64,000 nucleotides of DNA from Agrilactobacillus yilanensis (GCF_003946725.1 NZ_RHOY01000018.1:1-64000); one strand, 5' to 3'; counted from the first letter of the stretch, positions 8,544 to 19,014 are shown. Numbers and translations: made by a program. The notes: generated from the sequence alone by a model not told the origin.

Positions 8544-9836
8544 ATGTTTGTCGATCAAGTCAAAATTCAAGTCAAAGCCGGAAAAGGCGGCGACGGTTCT
8601 GTTGCCTTCCGTCATGAAAAGTATGTACCCAACGGTGGTCCAGCCGGCGGTGATGGCGGAAAAGGCGGCAGCATTATTTTAAAAGTAGATCCAGGTTTAA
8701 GAACGTTAATGGATTTTCGTTACAAACGTCATTTCAAGGCGGCCAGTGGCGAAAATGGTATGATAAAAGGGATGTACGGCCGTGGTGCCGAAGATACAGT
8801 GATTAAAGTTCCAGAAGGGACATTAGTCAAAAACGTCGCTACAGATGCAGTAATTGGCGATTTAACTGAAATCGGTCAAGAACTTGTTGTCGCTAAAGGT
8901 GGCCGTGGCGGTCGTGGAAATATCCATTTTGCAAGTGCCAAGAATCGGATACCAGAAATCGCTGAAAACGGCGAGCCTGGTGAAGAATTGGAAGTTAAGT
9001 TAGAATTGCGGGTTTTAGCAGATGTCGGCTTAGTCGGTTATCCATCTGTTGGGAAATCCACACTATTATCAGTAGCAACAAGTGCGAAGCCTAAAATTGC
9101 GGCTTATCATTTTACAACCCTAGTCCCTAATTTAGGGATGGTTCAGTTGTCAGATGGCCGTGATTTTGTAATGGCTGATTTACCAGGTTTAATTGAAGGT
9201 GCCTCAAATGGGGTGGGCCTTGGCTTTCAATTTTTGCGCCACGTTGAAAGAACACGGGTTATTTTGCATCTTGTAGATATGGATCCAGATAATGGCCGGG
9301 AACCAATTGATGATTTTAATCAAATTAATCATGAACTGGCGTCTTATGATGCGACTATTTTACAACGGCCGCAATTAGTTGTCGCTACAAAGATGGATTT
9401 ACCCGGGTCACAAGAACGCTTTGAAACGTTTAAAGCGCAATTACAGACTGTAGAAAGTATCAAAAATTTACAAATCTATTCAATTTCTAGTGTGACGCAT
9501 AAAGGGGTACAGCAACTACTAGAGGTTACTGCAGATGCATTAGCAACGGTACCTAAAACAATTACAAAAATTGAAGATGAAACAAAACTGTATACATTTG
9601 AAGCAGATCAGTCTAAAGACTTTGAAGTTACTAAAGATGAAGATGGTACTTTTGTAGTCACTGGTGAAAAAGTTGAACGGCTCTACAAGATGACCAATTT
9701 GAATCACGACGATAGCATTTTACGTTTTGCGCGCCAATTAAAGTCTATGGGTGTAGAAGAAGCTTTACGGGCGGCTGGTGCTAAAAATGGTGATTCCGTG
9801 ACAATTGATGACTTTACATTTGAGTTTATTGATTAG
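8544..9836 (+). CDS. obgE: GTPase ObgE/CgtA
   Basis: Essential GTPase that binds the 50S subunit and acts in ribosome assembly and the stringent response. The 430-aa protein has the glycine-rich Obg fold (residues 1-158, [18 protein letters not shown]), the G domain (about 160-330) with P-loop GYPSVGKST, the FTTLVPNLG switch and G3 [10 protein letters not shown], and a C-terminal OCT domain (about 350-430). It has a strong ribosome site (AAGGGAGAA) 5 nt before ATG. It diverges from the fru operon. No terminator is apparent before the acyltransferase gene 47 bp downstream. Confidence 0.96.
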   Translation: MFVDQVKIQVKAGKGGDGSVAFRHEKYVPNGGPAGGDGGKGGSIILKVDPGLRTLMDFRYKRHFKAASGENGMIKGMYGRGAEDTVIKVPEGTLVKNVATDAVIGDLTEIGQELVVAKGGRGGRGNIHFASAKNRIPEIAENGEPGEELEVKLELRVLADVGLVGYPSVGKSTLLSVATSAKPKIAAYHFTTLVPNLGMVQLSDGRDFVMADLPGLIEGASNGVGLGFQFLRHVERTRVILHLVDMDPDNGREPIDDFNQINHELASYDATILQRPQLVVATKMDLPGSQERFETFKAQLQTVESIKNLQIYSISSVTHKGVQQLLEVTADALATVPKTITKIEDETKLYTFEADQSKDFEVTKDEDGTFVVTGEKVERLYKMTNLNHDDSILRFARQLKSMGVEEALRAAGAKNGDSVTIDDFTFEFID

Positions 9837-9883
9837 TAGTACAGTGTTATATAACGGGAAGTAGAAATTGAGGGTTAGGCAGG

Positions 9884-11854
9884 ATGAACGAAAAGCAACC
9901 AATACAAAAACGCAGATACATCACTGGGTTTGATGGTCTGCGGGCACTGGGCGTATTAGGTGTCATTTTATACCACATGAATCCAAATGTTTTTAAAGGT
10001 GGCTATCTTGGGGTACCAATTTTTTTCATAATCTCTGGTTATTTGATTACAGACCAACTTGTGAAGCAGTATCAGCAAAAGAGTTCATTTGATTTTAAAA
10101 CATTCTATAAAAAACGATTGAAGCGACTTTATCCAGGTTTATGTGCCGTCTTATTTACGACAGGCGCTTACATTGTTTTATTTCAACGTAATTTATTAGA
10201 AAATCTGCATAAAATTGTTTTAACCAATTTGTTAAATGTTTATAACTGGTGGCAAATTGCCAATGGACAATCTTATTTTGAACGCTTTGCCAATAATGAA
10301 TCGCCGTTCACCCATTTATGGACCTTGTCTATTGAAGGCCAGTTTTATATTGTTTGGCCGATTTTGTTGCTTGTTTTATTAAAGGTCTTAAAAAAACGGT
10401 CACATATTTTCAATATCATTATGATTTTAGCAGTGGCTTCTGGCTTATTGATGGCCTTTTTATACCAACCAACAGTAGATGCCAGCCGGGTTTATTATGG
10501 GACAGATACCCGGATGTTTAGCATTCTATTCGGTTGTGCCTTGGCAGTCATTTGGCCTAGTAGTCATTTACGCCAAGATATTGAACGGCGCGATCGAGTA
10601 TTATTAGATACTATTGGTATTGTATGTTTTGTAGGAATGGCCTTTTTATTCATGCAGCTTACAGATCAAGGGGCTGCATTATATCGTGGCGGGATGTTCC
10701 TATTTACCTTTTTAGCCACTGTCTTAGTGGGGGTCATTGCCCATCCGGGTGCAGATTGGAATAGTATTTTTACCAATAGGCTGTTTCATTGGATCGGTTC
10801 AAGAAGTTATGGGATTTACTTGTACCAATTTCCAGTGATGATTTTCTTTGAATCCAAAATGACCAATATTGCAGAACACCAAGTTGCTTATCACATTACA
10901 GAAGCAATTATTATTTTAGTAATCAGTGAACTATCTTTTCGGTTTATTGAGCAACCAATGGCTAAGTTTGATTACAGTCAGACTAAAGTTTTCTTTAAGC
11001 AATTATTCTCACTAAAAAATGCTCAGTCCACTGCTACTAAAGTTGTTTCAGGTATTTGTGTCGTTATCTTGGCTTTAGGCTTAACCGGTGTTGCACAAGC
11101 GACCACGGTTAAACCGGCCAAAGCCAATAATTCTGAATTGGCACAAAAAATTAATAAAAATAAAAAAGATAATTCAAAACGCAACGCCAGCTTAGCACAG
11201 AAGGCTAAGGAAGCTAACGCAGAAAAATTAAAGCTGGCTAAAAATGCTTCGTTGAGTAAGTCGGCGAGTTTAGCAACACAAAAATCATTAGAAAAACAAG
11301 CCAAAGCCCATCCGGTAAACAAGGATTTGGAAAAATACGGGTTATCCCAAATTGAATTACAAAAAGCGCAAAATCTGCAAATTACGGCTTTTGGTGATTC
11401 TGTCATGTTAGATGGTCAAAGTATGTTGCAACGAATTTTCCCACAAATGATTATGAAAGCAGACGTGGGCAAACAAATGACCGCTGTTCCAGGAGAGGCC
11501 CAAGCTTTAGCAGATAAAGGTATTTTAGCGGATACTGTATTAGTCGGTTTGGGAACAAACGGACCATTTACACCAGATCAAATGGATCAATTGATGCGTG
11601 TTTTTGGGCCGCAACGGCATGTTTATTGGATCAATGTCCGCGTTCCTACAAGAGATTGGCAAAATAATGTCAATGCAACTTTACAGGATGCGGTTAAAAA
11701 ATATAAAAACTTGACGGTTATTGACTGGTATGGTTATTCAAACAGTCACGATGAATGGTTCTATGACGACCGTGTCCATCCAAATACAGACGGTGGGCCT
11801 TATTATGCAGCCTTCATTGCCAAACACATTTTAGAAGATCCAGTTTCAAATTAA
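9884..11854 (+). CDS. oatA: OatA-like acyltransferase with SGNH domain (peptidoglycan O-acetyltransferase)
   Basis: Likely transfers acetyl groups across the membrane onto peptidoglycan, which confers lysozyme resistance in this family. Residues about 10-400 are an acyltransferase-3 membrane domain (FDGLRALGVLGVILYHM, FFIISGYLIT, WTLSIEGQFYIVWP). Residues about 415-490 form an Ala/Lys/Asn/Ser-rich linker. The C-terminal extracellular SGNH esterase/transferase domain carries GDS with Ser506, GLGTNG, and the D629-R-V-H632 pair in DDRVHPN, so all expected catalytic residues are present. The 656-aa length matches OatA. The acetyl acceptor could instead be another envelope polymer; the family call is firm, the exact substrate less so. 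Confidence 0.85.
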   Translation: MNEKQPIQKRRYITGFDGLRALGVLGVILYHMNPNVFKGGYLGVPIFFIISGYLITDQLVKQYQQKSSFDFKTFYKKRLKRLYPGLCAVLFTTGAYIVLFQRNLLENLHKIVLTNLLNVYNWWQIANGQSYFERFANNESPFTHLWTLSIEGQFYIVWPILLLVLLKVLKKRSHIFNIIMILAVASGLLMAFLYQPTVDASRVYYGTDTRMFSILFGCALAVIWPSSHLRQDIERRDRVLLDTIGIVCFVGMAFLFMQLTDQGAALYRGGMFLFTFLATVLVGVIAHPGADWNSIFTNRLFHWIGSRSYGIYLYQFPVMIFFESKMTNIAEHQVAYHITEAIIILVISELSFRFIEQPMAKFDYSQTKVFFKQLFSLKNAQSTATKVVSGICVVILALGLTGVAQATTVKPAKANNSELAQKINKNKKDNSKRNASLAQKAKEANAEKLKLAKNASLSKSASLATQKSLEKQAKAHPVNKDLEKYGLSQIELQKAQNLQITAFGDSVMLDGQSMLQRIFPQMIMKADVGKQMTAVPGEAQALADKGILADTVLVGLGTNGPFTPDQMDQLMRVFGPQRHVYWINVRVPTRDWQNNVNATLQDAVKKYKNLTVIDWYGYSNSHDEWFYDDRVHPNTDGGPYYAAFIAKHILEDPVSN

Positions 11855-11970
11855 AGTAACAAAGGTGAGTTCATCTAATCTTTTATGTTAGACGTACTTA
11901 GGTAAACTGATCATTTTCCTATTTCGTTACTTTTAGATTGCTGTATTTTGTAAAGAATAGGAAGTTATTC

Positions 11971-12936
11971 ATGGAGTTAGAATTTTTAGGTACAGGCGCT
12001 GGTTCACCAGCGAAGCAAAGAAATGTAACAAGTATTGCCTTAAAACTATTGGCGGAGCGCAATGAAGTTTGGTTATTTGATGTGGGTGAAGCCACACAGC
12101 ATCAAATTTTACAAACAACAATTCGGCCAAGAAAGATTACTAAAATTTTCATTACCCATCTACATGGGGATCATTTATTTGGATTGCCCGGCCTGTTATC
12201 TAGCCGTTCTTTTCAAGGTGGCGATGAGCCATTAACAATTTATGGCCCAGAAGGGGTACAAGATTTTGTACGGACAGCATTGCGTGTTTCAGAAACCCGA
12301 TTAAGCTATCCGTTAAGTTTTGTGACTGTTCAGCCGGGGACGATTTTGGATGATCAGACCTTTACGGTAGTGGCTGATTTATTAGATCATCGAATTAAAA
12401 GCTATGGCTATCGAATTGTCGAAAAACCGCATCCTGGTGTTTTATTGGTGGATAAATTACAAGCAGACCATATTCCGGCAGGGCCGATTTATGCTAAACT
12501 AAAAGCAGGTGAAAAAGTAATTTTAAGTGATGGTCGTCAGATTGATGGTCATAACTATATTACAGAAGCACAACCAGGCCGAATTGTTACGATCTTAGGG
12601 GACACTCGGCAAACCGCATCGATTATGGCGCTTGCGCAAGATGCGGATGTACTGGTCCATGAAAGCACATTTGGCAAAAATGAAGCAAAATTGGCAAAAC
12701 AATACTATCACTCCACAAATATTCAAGCTGCAAAATTGGCACAAAAAGCAAATGTTCAACAATTACTGCTGACACATATTTCAGCGCGTTATGTTGGTCG
12801 CAAAATTTATGAATTAATTCAAGATGCGCAAAGTGCTTTTGCCAATACGCGGGTTGTTTCGGACTTTGATATTATTGATATTCCCTTTAAGAAGAGGACA
12901 GCTCATGAAAAAATTAGCAGCATTAAAGAATCTTAA
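11971..12936 (+). CDS. rnz: Ribonuclease Z
   Basis: Endonuclease that matures tRNA 3' ends, especially of precursors lacking an encoded CCA. The 321-aa metallo-beta-lactamase fold has the zinc motif H63-L-H65-G-D67-H68, the conserved start [11 protein letters not shown], the GDTR segment and the C-terminal HIS motif. I place the start at ATG 11971 (MELEFLGTG) behind AGGAAG, not at upstream in-frame codons. The 3' end overlaps the following dehydrogenase gene by 32 nt. A CCA-adding enzyme gene (cca) lies at 42 kb in the same window. Confidence 0.95.
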   Translation: MELEFLGTGAGSPAKQRNVTSIALKLLAERNEVWLFDVGEATQHQILQTTIRPRKITKIFITHLHGDHLFGLPGLLSSRSFQGGDEPLTIYGPEGVQDFVRTALRVSETRLSYPLSFVTVQPGTILDDQTFTVVADLLDHRIKSYGYRIVEKPHPGVLLVDKLQADHIPAGPIYAKLKAGEKVILSDGRQIDGHNYITEAQPGRIVTILGDTRQTASIMALAQDADVLVHESTFGKNEAKLAKQYYHSTNIQAAKLAQKANVQQLLLTHISARYVGRKIYELIQDAQSAFANTRVVSDFDIIDIPFKKRTAHEKISSIKES

Positions 12937-13711
12937 TGAAAAAGTAGTCGTTATTACCGGTGGTTCTTCTGGTATTGGTCGAGCCTGCGCTTTTCAAGCA
13001 GCGCAACGAGGGGCAGTGGTTGTCGTAGCTGCTCGAAATATGGAAAAGTTGGAAACAGTTAGACGGGAATGCCAGCTATTATCAAAACATGCGGCTTATG
13101 CCTATACATTAGATATCGGTGATCCCGACAGCATTGAAACTTTCTGCCAGGCAGTAACCACACAAGTTGGCCCAATTGATGTTTTGATCAATGCAGCCGG
13201 CTTTGGTAATTTTGAAAATACCGTAGATACTGATCCGAAGTTGATTGAAAAAATGATTCGAGTGAATCTATTAGGCACGATTTATATAACCCGCTTAGTC
13301 GCCCGCTCGATGATGGGTCGGCCTGGACATATCTTCCTGTTAGGCTCAATGGCTGGTAAAATCGCCACTGCTAAAAGTGCAATTTATTCAGCTAGCAAAT
13401 TTGCGGTAGTTGGCTATGCAAACGGTTTACGCTTGGAATTGAGACCGTTTAACATTCAAGTGACAACAATTAATCCAGGTCCTGTAGATACGAATTTCTT
13501 TAATATTGCGGATAAATCTGGTAATTATTTGGAAAAAGTGGGCCAAATTACGTTGGATCCTGATAAATTAGCCCAACGGATGATTAATGCGGTTGGTTTT
13601 ACAGTACGTGAAATTAATGTACCATTAATTATGAATGTAGCGGCCCATTTCTATGATCTTTTTCCAAGAGTGGGCGATTATTTAGCAAGTACATTATTTG
13701 ATAAAAAATAA
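12905..13711 (+). CDS. Short-chain dehydrogenase/reductase
   Basis: NAD(P)-dependent oxidoreductase of the classical SDR family, 268 aa. It has the cofactor motif TGGSSGIG near residue 18, NAAGFG near 97, and the catalytic Ser in GSMAG 13 residues before YSASK. Its substrate cannot be told from sequence. Members next to rnz are common in lactobacilli and are often labelled DltE-like or YqjQ-like, without proof of function. ATG 12905 follows AGAGGA at a good distance and lies within the end of rnz (32-nt overlap), so it is translationally linked to the RNase. Confidence 0.85.
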   Translation: MKKLAALKNLNEKVVVITGGSSGIGRACAFQAAQRGAVVVVAARNMEKLETVRRECQLLSKHAAYAYTLDIGDPDSIETFCQAVTTQVGPIDVLINAAGFGNFENTVDTDPKLIEKMIRVNLLGTIYITRLVARSMMGRPGHIFLLGSMAGKIATAKSAIYSASKFAVVGYANGLRLELRPFNIQVTTINPGPVDTNFFNIADKSGNYLEKVGQITLDPDKLAQRMINAVGFTVREINVPLIMNVAAHFYDLFPRVGDYLASTLFDKK

Positions 13712-13736
13712 TTTAGTGGCTGGGGGATGCGTTTGA

Positions 13737-14126
13737 ATGAATAAACAACGAAATTTTGTAATTGCGCTAGTGATTGCGATTGTTTTAGTAATTTTTGCCT
13801 TATTTAATAATGATCCAGTGATGATTAACTTTGTCGTGGCATCTATTAAATTGCCACTCATTATTATTTTATTTATTTGTATCTTATTAGGGGCGTTAGT
13901 GACCTATTTATTTGCAACAACTGGTAATTACAGCACTAAAAAAGAACTTAAGGCAATGCAAGGTAAAGTAGAACAACTGGAAACACAGCAAGATCAAGCA
14001 ATTGAAGCAGCAGTTGCTGAAAATTCGGAACAATTCAAAGCACAGCTCACTGAAAAAGATAAAGAAATTGAAAATTTGAAAGCAGAATTAACGGATAAAA
14101 CAAATACTGCTGCACCAAAAGCTTAG
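13737..14126 (+). CDS. LapA-domain (DUF1049) membrane protein
   Basis: A 129-aa protein with two N-terminal transmembrane helices (residues about 7-27 and 38-62) linked by a short extracytoplasmic turn containing NNDPVMINFV, the typical lipopolysaccharide-assembly protein A pattern. It ends in a charged coiled coil (residues about 70-125, rich in Glu, Lys and Gln). In Gram-positives the role is unknown; scaffolding of membrane complexes is a reasonable inference from the coiled coil. It is the last gene of rnz-SDR-lapA, 25 bp after the SDR, with GGGGGA before the start and a strong terminator 30 bp downstream. Confidence 0.8.
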   Translation: MNKQRNFVIALVIAIVLVIFALFNNDPVMINFVVASIKLPLIIILFICILLGALVTYLFATTGNYSTKKELKAMQGKVEQLETQQDQAIEAAVAENSEQFKAQLTEKDKEIENLKAELTDKTNTAAPKA

Positions 14127-14154
14127 GCCTTTGGTAAGTTTAATTGAAAAAACT

Positions 14155-14186
14155 AAAAAAAGAGTCTAACAGAGACTCTTTTTTTG
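14155..14186 (+). terminator. Terminator after the rnz-SDR-lapA operon
   Basis: Perfect AGAGTCT (14161-14167) / AGACTCT (14173-14179) hairpin flanked by A-run and T-run. Confidence 0.9.
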
Positions 14187-14216
14187 CTATACTCAAAGAA
14201 AAAGGAGCGATGAATA

Positions 14217-16829
14217 TTGAATCCAGATATTTTGACACAAGCCGTTCAAGAAGCAATTGCCCAAGCCCAACAAGTTGCGGCAACAAGACGCCATACTGAA
14301 GTTGATTTAGCACACCTATTTAAAATATTAGTTCAACCCGGTGAATTATTAGTAGATTTATTGAAGCAAGTCGGGATTGATCCTGATGATTTTGAAAAAA
14401 CAATTGATCAGCAGTTAGATCAAATTCCAGTCGTTGAGGGCCAAAGTAATTATGGTCAAAACTTAAGCCGCAATTTTTATCAATTGTTAACGGATGCAGA
14501 TAAGATTCGGCAGACTTTCAAAGATGATTATATTGCGGTGGACATATTACCATTGGCATTAATGGCTCAGAAGTACCAGCCTTTAACAAAATATTTAACC
14601 GATCATGGTTTAACAAGCGATCAATTAAAAAAAGCCATTCAAAATTTACGAGGCAATGAACGGATTACTTCTAAAAACCAGGAAGATACGTATCAATCAC
14701 TGGAGAAATATGGGACGGATCTTGTCAAAGTTGCCCGTTCTGGGAAACAAGATCCAATTATTGGCCGGGATGAAGAAATTCGCAATGTCATTCGAATTTT
14801 ATCTCGGAAAACGAAAAATAATCCCGTCTTAATCGGGGAACCCGGTGTTGGTAAAACAGCCATTGTGGAAGGTTTAGCCCAACGTATTGTACGTGGTGAT
14901 GTACCAGATAATTTAAAGGATAAGACAATCATCTCCTTAGATATGGGTGCTTTGATTGCGGGTGCAAAATATCGAGGTGAATTTGAAGAACGGCTTAAAA
15001 CTGTTTTAAAAGAAGTCACTAAAAGTGAAGGTCGAATTATTTTATTTATTGATGAAATTCATACCATTGTTGGTGCTGGTAAAACGGAAGGCTCAATGGA
15101 TGCTGGTAATATTTTAAAGCCGATGTTAGCTAGAGGTGAGCTGCATCTTATTGGGGCAACAACGTTAGATGAATATCGGGAGAATATTGAAAAGGATAAA
15201 GCTTTAGAGCGTCGTTTTCAGCGGGTGTTGGTTCAAGAACCAACTGTGGGAGATACTATTACCATTTTAAGAGGTTTAAAAGAAAGATTTGAGATTTTCC
15301 ATGGTGTGCGGATTCATGATAATGCATTAGTGGCCGCAGCAACGTTATCTAACCGTTATATCACCGATCGCTTTTTACCGGATAAAGCCATTGATCTCGT
15401 AGATGAAGCTAGCGCCAACATCAATGTTGAGATGAATTCCATGCCCACTGAGTTGGATCAGCAAACGCGTAAGATGATGCAATTACAAATTGAAGAAGCT
15501 GCTTTAAATAAGGAAACAGATGCACCGTCATTAGCACGACTGAAAGACTTAAAAGCTAAAAAAGCGGTTTTACAAGAGCAGATCACAGCCTTAAATGCTA
15601 AATGGGATGCAGAAAAAAATGAAATTAATACGATCAATGACAAAAAGGCACAGATTGATAAGGTTAAGCATGAACTAGAGGATGCGGAAGCAACTTATGA
15701 TTTAGAAACCGCTGCTAGATTGCAACATGGGACATTACCACAGTTAAAAGCTGAATTAAAAGCATTAGAGGATGCCGAAACAAGTGAAGGTAACTTAGTG
15801 CAGGAATCGGTGACATCCGATGAAATTGCAGAAGTTGTTAGTCGTCAGACGGGCATTCCAGTAAATAAGCTGTTGGCTAGTGACCGGCAAAAATTACTGC
15901 ACTTGGCAGACACCTTGCATCAAAGAGTTATTGGTCAAGATGAAGCCGTACAATCTGTCTCAGATGCGGTTTTAAGAAGTCGCGCAGGTCTGCAAAATCC
16001 AGATAAACCATTGGGTTCCTTTTTATTCTTAGGGCCCACCGGTGTGGGTAAAACAGAGCTAGCCAAAGCTTTAGCAGCGAATTTGTTTGATTCAGAAAAG
16101 CATATGGTACGCATTGACATGAGTGAATATATGGAGAAATATGCGGTTTCCCGGTTAGTTGGGGCAGCGCCAGGGTATGTCGGTTACGAAGAAGGGGGCC
16201 AATTAACGGAAGCGGTCCGGCGAAATCCGTATACGATTGTCTTATTAGATGAAATCGAAAAAGCGCATCCAGATGTCTTTAATATTTTGTTGCAAGTCTT
16301 AGATGATGGCCGTTTAACGGATAGTCAAGGGCGAACCGTAGATTTCAAAAATACCATTATCATTATGACCTCGAATATTGGTTCAGAAATTTTGTTAGAT
16401 GCACAACAGTCTCAGCAAGGTATTGATGATAATACGCGGCAAAGCGTACAACACGTATTGCAGCAACATTTTAAACCAGAATTCTTAAATCGAATTGATG
16501 ATATTATTTTATTCCAACCGTTAACGATGACGGCCATTAAGGAAATTGTTGAAAAATTGACCGCAGAATTATCAGAGCGTCTAAAAGGTCAAGGCATTCA
16601 GTTGGAAATTTCAGAGGCAGCAGAAACGTGGTTAGCTGAAAAGGGCTACGAACCAGCTTTTGGGGCACGGCCGTTGCAACGATTTATCACAAATTATGTA
16701 GAAACGCCATTGGCTAAAGAAATTATTAGTGGTACAATTTTACCTAATTCGATCGTTACAATTGACTTAAAAGATGATAAACTGGTTTTTAGAAGTAAAA
16801 AAAGTGAAGATTCCCAAGATCTAGTGTAA
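14217..16829 (+). CDS. clpB: ATP-dependent disaggregase ClpB
   Basis: Hexameric AAA+ chaperone that extracts polypeptides from aggregates with DnaK. The 870-aa protein has the N domain (1-145), NBD1 with Walker A GEPGVGKT (about 207-214) and Walker [10 protein letters not shown], the coiled-coil middle domain (about 405-530) that separates ClpB from ClpA/ClpC, NBD2 with GPTGVGKT (about 606-613), and the C-terminal D2-small domain. It starts at TTG 14217, with AAGGAG 9 nt upstream; the nearby ATG at 14210 is out of frame. I see no CtsR or CIRCE operator in the short upstream gap, which is unusual for this gene in Firmicutes. Confidence 0.96.
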   Translation: MNPDILTQAVQEAIAQAQQVAATRRHTEVDLAHLFKILVQPGELLVDLLKQVGIDPDDFEKTIDQQLDQIPVVEGQSNYGQNLSRNFYQLLTDADKIRQTFKDDYIAVDILPLALMAQKYQPLTKYLTDHGLTSDQLKKAIQNLRGNERITSKNQEDTYQSLEKYGTDLVKVARSGKQDPIIGRDEEIRNVIRILSRKTKNNPVLIGEPGVGKTAIVEGLAQRIVRGDVPDNLKDKTIISLDMGALIAGAKYRGEFEERLKTVLKEVTKSEGRIILFIDEIHTIVGAGKTEGSMDAGNILKPMLARGELHLIGATTLDEYRENIEKDKALERRFQRVLVQEPTVGDTITILRGLKERFEIFHGVRIHDNALVAAATLSNRYITDRFLPDKAIDLVDEASANINVEMNSMPTELDQQTRKMMQLQIEEAALNKETDAPSLARLKDLKAKKAVLQEQITALNAKWDAEKNEINTINDKKAQIDKVKHELEDAEATYDLETAARLQHGTLPQLKAELKALEDAETSEGNLVQESVTSDEIAEVVSRQTGIPVNKLLASDRQKLLHLADTLHQRVIGQDEAVQSVSDAVLRSRAGLQNPDKPLGSFLFLGPTGVGKTELAKALAANLFDSEKHMVRIDMSEYMEKYAVSRLVGAAPGYVGYEEGGQLTEAVRRNPYTIVLLDEIEKAHPDVFNILLQVLDDGRLTDSQGRTVDFKNTIIIMTSNIGSEILLDAQQSQQGIDDNTRQSVQHVLQQHFKPEFLNRIDDIILFQPLTMTAIKEIVEKLTAELSERLKGQGIQLEISEAAETWLAEKGYEPAFGARPLQRFITNYVETPLAKEIISGTILPNSIVTIDLKDDKLVFRSKKSEDSQDLV

Positions 16830-16836
16830 TTTTTTC

Positions 16837-16865
16837 TTGCTTCAAGGCTAAAGTCATAGTATGAT
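16837..16865 (+). promoter_or_regulatory. Promoter of rpmF
   Basis: TTGCTT (16837-16842), a 17-bp spacer and TATGAT (16860-16865). The resulting leader of about 90 nt carries a perfect GATCT-CACG-AGATC hairpin at 16899-16912. Confidence 0.65.
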
Positions 16866-16961
16866 ACTAGTTGTGGGCTTTTAGAGTCTAACTGGAGCGA
16901 TCTCACGAGATCCAAAGAATAACACAGTTTGAAAATTAAGATATAAAGGAGTTTGAATAAA

Positions 16962-17135
16962 ATGGCTGTACCAGCAAGAAGAACATCTAAAACAAAAAAA
17001 CGTATGCGTCGTGGACATATTAAATTGAGTGTGCCAAACGTACATTTTGATGCCACTAGTGGTGAATATCGCGTAAGTCATCATGTTTCACCAAAAGGCT
17101 ATTATAAAGGTCAACAAGTTATTAAAAATGACTAA
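16962..17135 (+). CDS. rpmF: 50S ribosomal protein L32, cysteine-free form
   Basis: Component of the large ribosomal subunit. The 57-aa protein has the family start [19 protein letters not shown] and the SPKGYYKGQ tail. The two CxxC pairs that bind zinc in C+ versions of L32 are both missing: the protein has no cysteine at all ([24 protein letters not shown]). It is therefore the zinc-independent C- type. ATG 16962 follows AAGGAG; a TTG three codons upstream gives an extension not seen in the family. It is monocistronic with its own promoter and terminator, whereas in many Firmicutes rpmF follows a DUF177 gene, absent here. Confidence 0.95.
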   Translation: MAVPARRTSKTKKRMRRGHIKLSVPNVHFDATSGEYRVSHHVSPKGYYKGQQVIKND

Positions 17136-17146
17136 TGTTTGACGAT

Positions 17147-17184
17147 TAAAAGACCAGGGATGCTAGTTTTCCTTGGTCTTTTCT
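17147..17184 (+). terminator. Terminator of rpmF
   Basis: AAAAGACCAGGG pairs with CCTTGGTCTTTT around an 11-nt loop and ends in a T-rich tail. Confidence 0.85.
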
Positions 17185-17219
17185 TGATTTTACTAAGTTT
17201 TTAAAAGTGGGTAGAAAAA

Positions 17220-17939
17220 ATGAAGCAATTGAAATATGGACTTGTTAGTTTACTTGCCGTAATCCTGATTATGTTAACTGGCTGTTCTAAAGATACAATT
17301 AGTAATGTAAAGTCTAGTTACCAGCCAGAAGCTATGGCAACGATTATAAAGGGACGGACTAACGCTGATAAATTAAAGTATAAGCTTGCTGATGGCGACT
17401 GGCAAAAGGCGAAAGTGAATTCAGGTGCCTTTATTATTTCAGTATCACGAAATAATCAGACACAAACCGTTCAATTAAAAGCAGGGGCAGTTACGAAAAA
17501 GACAGTTGTTAAAAAGGCAACACCAATTATGGCATTGTCTAAGTTTGTGATGACTTATGAATTTGCAACTCAGCAAAACCCCACTGCTTTAAAGTTAAAT
17601 GATACATTAACTACTACAAAAAATTTAAATGGTGTTATTGCCAAAAATGATAATGGTCAAATTCGGGCAATTATTACCAATCAACAGTTGATGGGCTTAA
17701 CTTTAATCGCCAAGAATAGTAATCTAAAGACGACTAAGGGTTTAAATGAATTTGGTTCTACCCTAGGTACTTTAGCAGGGGTTACTGGTGCGGATGCAAA
17801 AAAGGTCTTAAAACAATTTGCGAAGAAAACAAAAGATGTTAAAAATGGTAAAACAACGATAGATACAATTGAATCTAAAGGGATCAAATTTGACGTGGCG
17901 TTCTCTAACAAGAATATTTATGTTTATGTCACGCATTAA
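17220..17939 (+). CDS. Putative lipoprotein of unknown function (239 aa)
   Basis: The N-terminus is a lipoprotein signal: positively charged MKQLKYG, a hydrophobic core, and a lipobox L-T-G-C with Cys at residue 22, so the mature protein should be lipid-anchored to the outer face of the membrane. The rest is Lys/Thr/Asn-rich with predicted beta-type segments (for example KLADGDWQKAKVNSGAFIISV) and a C-terminal region around TLAGVTGADAKKVLKQF. I recognise no domain or catalytic motif. The ribosome site (GTGGG) is weak. The gene faces a GntR-type regulator and ends just before a terminator that also covers that gene's 3' end. Confidence 0.75.
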   Translation: MKQLKYGLVSLLAVILIMLTGCSKDTISNVKSSYQPEAMATIIKGRTNADKLKYKLADGDWQKAKVNSGAFIISVSRNNQTQTVQLKAGAVTKKTVVKKATPIMALSKFVMTYEFATQQNPTALKLNDTLTTTKNLNGVIAKNDNGQIRAIITNQQLMGLTLIAKNSNLKTTKGLNEFGSTLGTLAGVTGADAKKVLKQFAKKTKDVKNGKTTIDTIESKGIKFDVAFSNKNIYVYVTH

Positions 17940-17963
17940 GGGACTTATAAATAGATTAGTTGA

Positions 17964-18983
17964 TTAATCAGTTAGTTTTTTAGCGCTTATGATGGGATTA
18001 TTAACCATCGTGGCGCTTTTTTTGAAGGTTGTTAAAGATTGAAGTATTACTTTTAACAAGTAGTCTGTATCAATAGCATAAGTGGAGAAATTAAAAGTTT
18101 TTAGTAACGATTGCTGAGCGCTAGTCAAAGTAGTCGCTACTAGGTAAGTCGGAGGAGAAGGGACAACGGACTGTTGTAAGCGGTAAGTCAATAAAGTATA
18201 AAAATCTCTAAAAATTAAAACATTATTTAACTCAGAATTAAGCTCAAGGTCCGTCAGTGTATCCAGTAGATGTAATTTGAATTCAGGATGTTGTCGGGTT
18301 AGTTTTAAAAGGTCAATTTTAAGAGCTTGATCACTATAATTATTCTCAGAGGTTAACCCACAATAATAAAGTTGAGTGGCTGTTTGTGGTAGATTATCTA
18401 AGAGATCTTGAATGGCAGTGGTAGTCGACAATAAAAGCTGCGGTCGTTCTAATGGATCGGGGATGGTAGCAACTTGGAAAAAGAATATATTCAATTCGTA
18501 TAATTGATATATCATATCATGATCAAAATGGTCCCCCAATAAAAGCACCGAAAGCGTATCTGTTTTTAGCTCGGTAATAGTGGCTAATAGTTTATCTGCA
18601 AGAACAAGTTTGCAGATCGTTGTGGATGCGGTTTGCTGTAACGCCAGATTTAAGGCGGTGGCTAAGGCATCGTGTTCAGAGACGTTGTTAGTGGGTATAA
18701 CAATTAAGAGTATATCATTTTTGGCAGGACTAGCGGCAATAGCTGCGGATGACGCTGTTGTCGTAATTTGGTCTGGCTGGACAAAACTGCCAGAGCCTTG
18801 CTTACGATAAATTAAACCAGCAGTTTCTAAGTCATTTAGGGCGCGCTTAGAAGTAATCCGGCTAACTTGGTACTGTTTTGCCAACGCTTGTTCCGTCGGA
18901 ATTTTTGTGTTAGGTAGTAGGGTACCATTATGAATATCTCGGGAAAGGTCATCTACAATGATTTGATAAAGATTTTTTTTCAT
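17964..18983 (-). CDS. GntR-type regulator with LacI-like effector domain
   Basis: A transcriptional regulator of 339 aa. Residues about 1-70 are a GntR winged helix-turn-helix (IPTEQALAKQYQVSRITSKRALNDLETAGLIYRKQGSGSFV). The remainder looks like the periplasmic-binding-protein-like effector domain found in AraR-type regulators (ILLIVIPTNNVSEHDALATAL, VLLLGDHFDHDM), so the ligand is probably a sugar or sugar phosphate. I chose ATG 18983 because GAGG lies 9 nt before it; upstream in-frame starts have no such site. No sugar gene is adjacent, so the target is unknown. A palindrome at 19015-19029 suggests autoregulation. Confidence 0.8.
   Translation of the reverse strand: MKKNLYQIIVDDLSRDIHNGTLLPNTKIPTEQALAKQYQVSRITSKRALNDLETAGLIYRKQGSGSFVQPDQITTTASSAAIAASPAKNDILLIVIPTNNVSEHDALATALNLALQQTASTTICKLVLADKLLATITELKTDTLSVLLLGDHFDHDMIYQLYELNIFFFQVATIPDPLERPQLLLSTTTAIQDLLDNLPQTATQLYYCGLTSENNYSDQALKIDLLKLTRQHPEFKLHLLDTLTDLELNSELNNVLIFRDFYTLLTYRLQQSVVPSPPTYLVATTLTSAQQSLLKTFNFSTYAIDTDYLLKVILQSLTTFKKSATMVNNPIISAKKLTD
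17982..18024 (+). terminator. Terminator of the lipoprotein gene, inside the 3' end of the GntR gene
   Basis: AGCGCTTATGATGG (17982-17995) pairs with CCATCGTGGCGCT (18005-18017) and is followed by seven Ts. It overlaps the last codons of the convergent regulator gene. Confidence 0.8.
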
Positions 18984-19014
18984 TAAAATCAGCCTCATTT
19001 CAATTAACATAATG

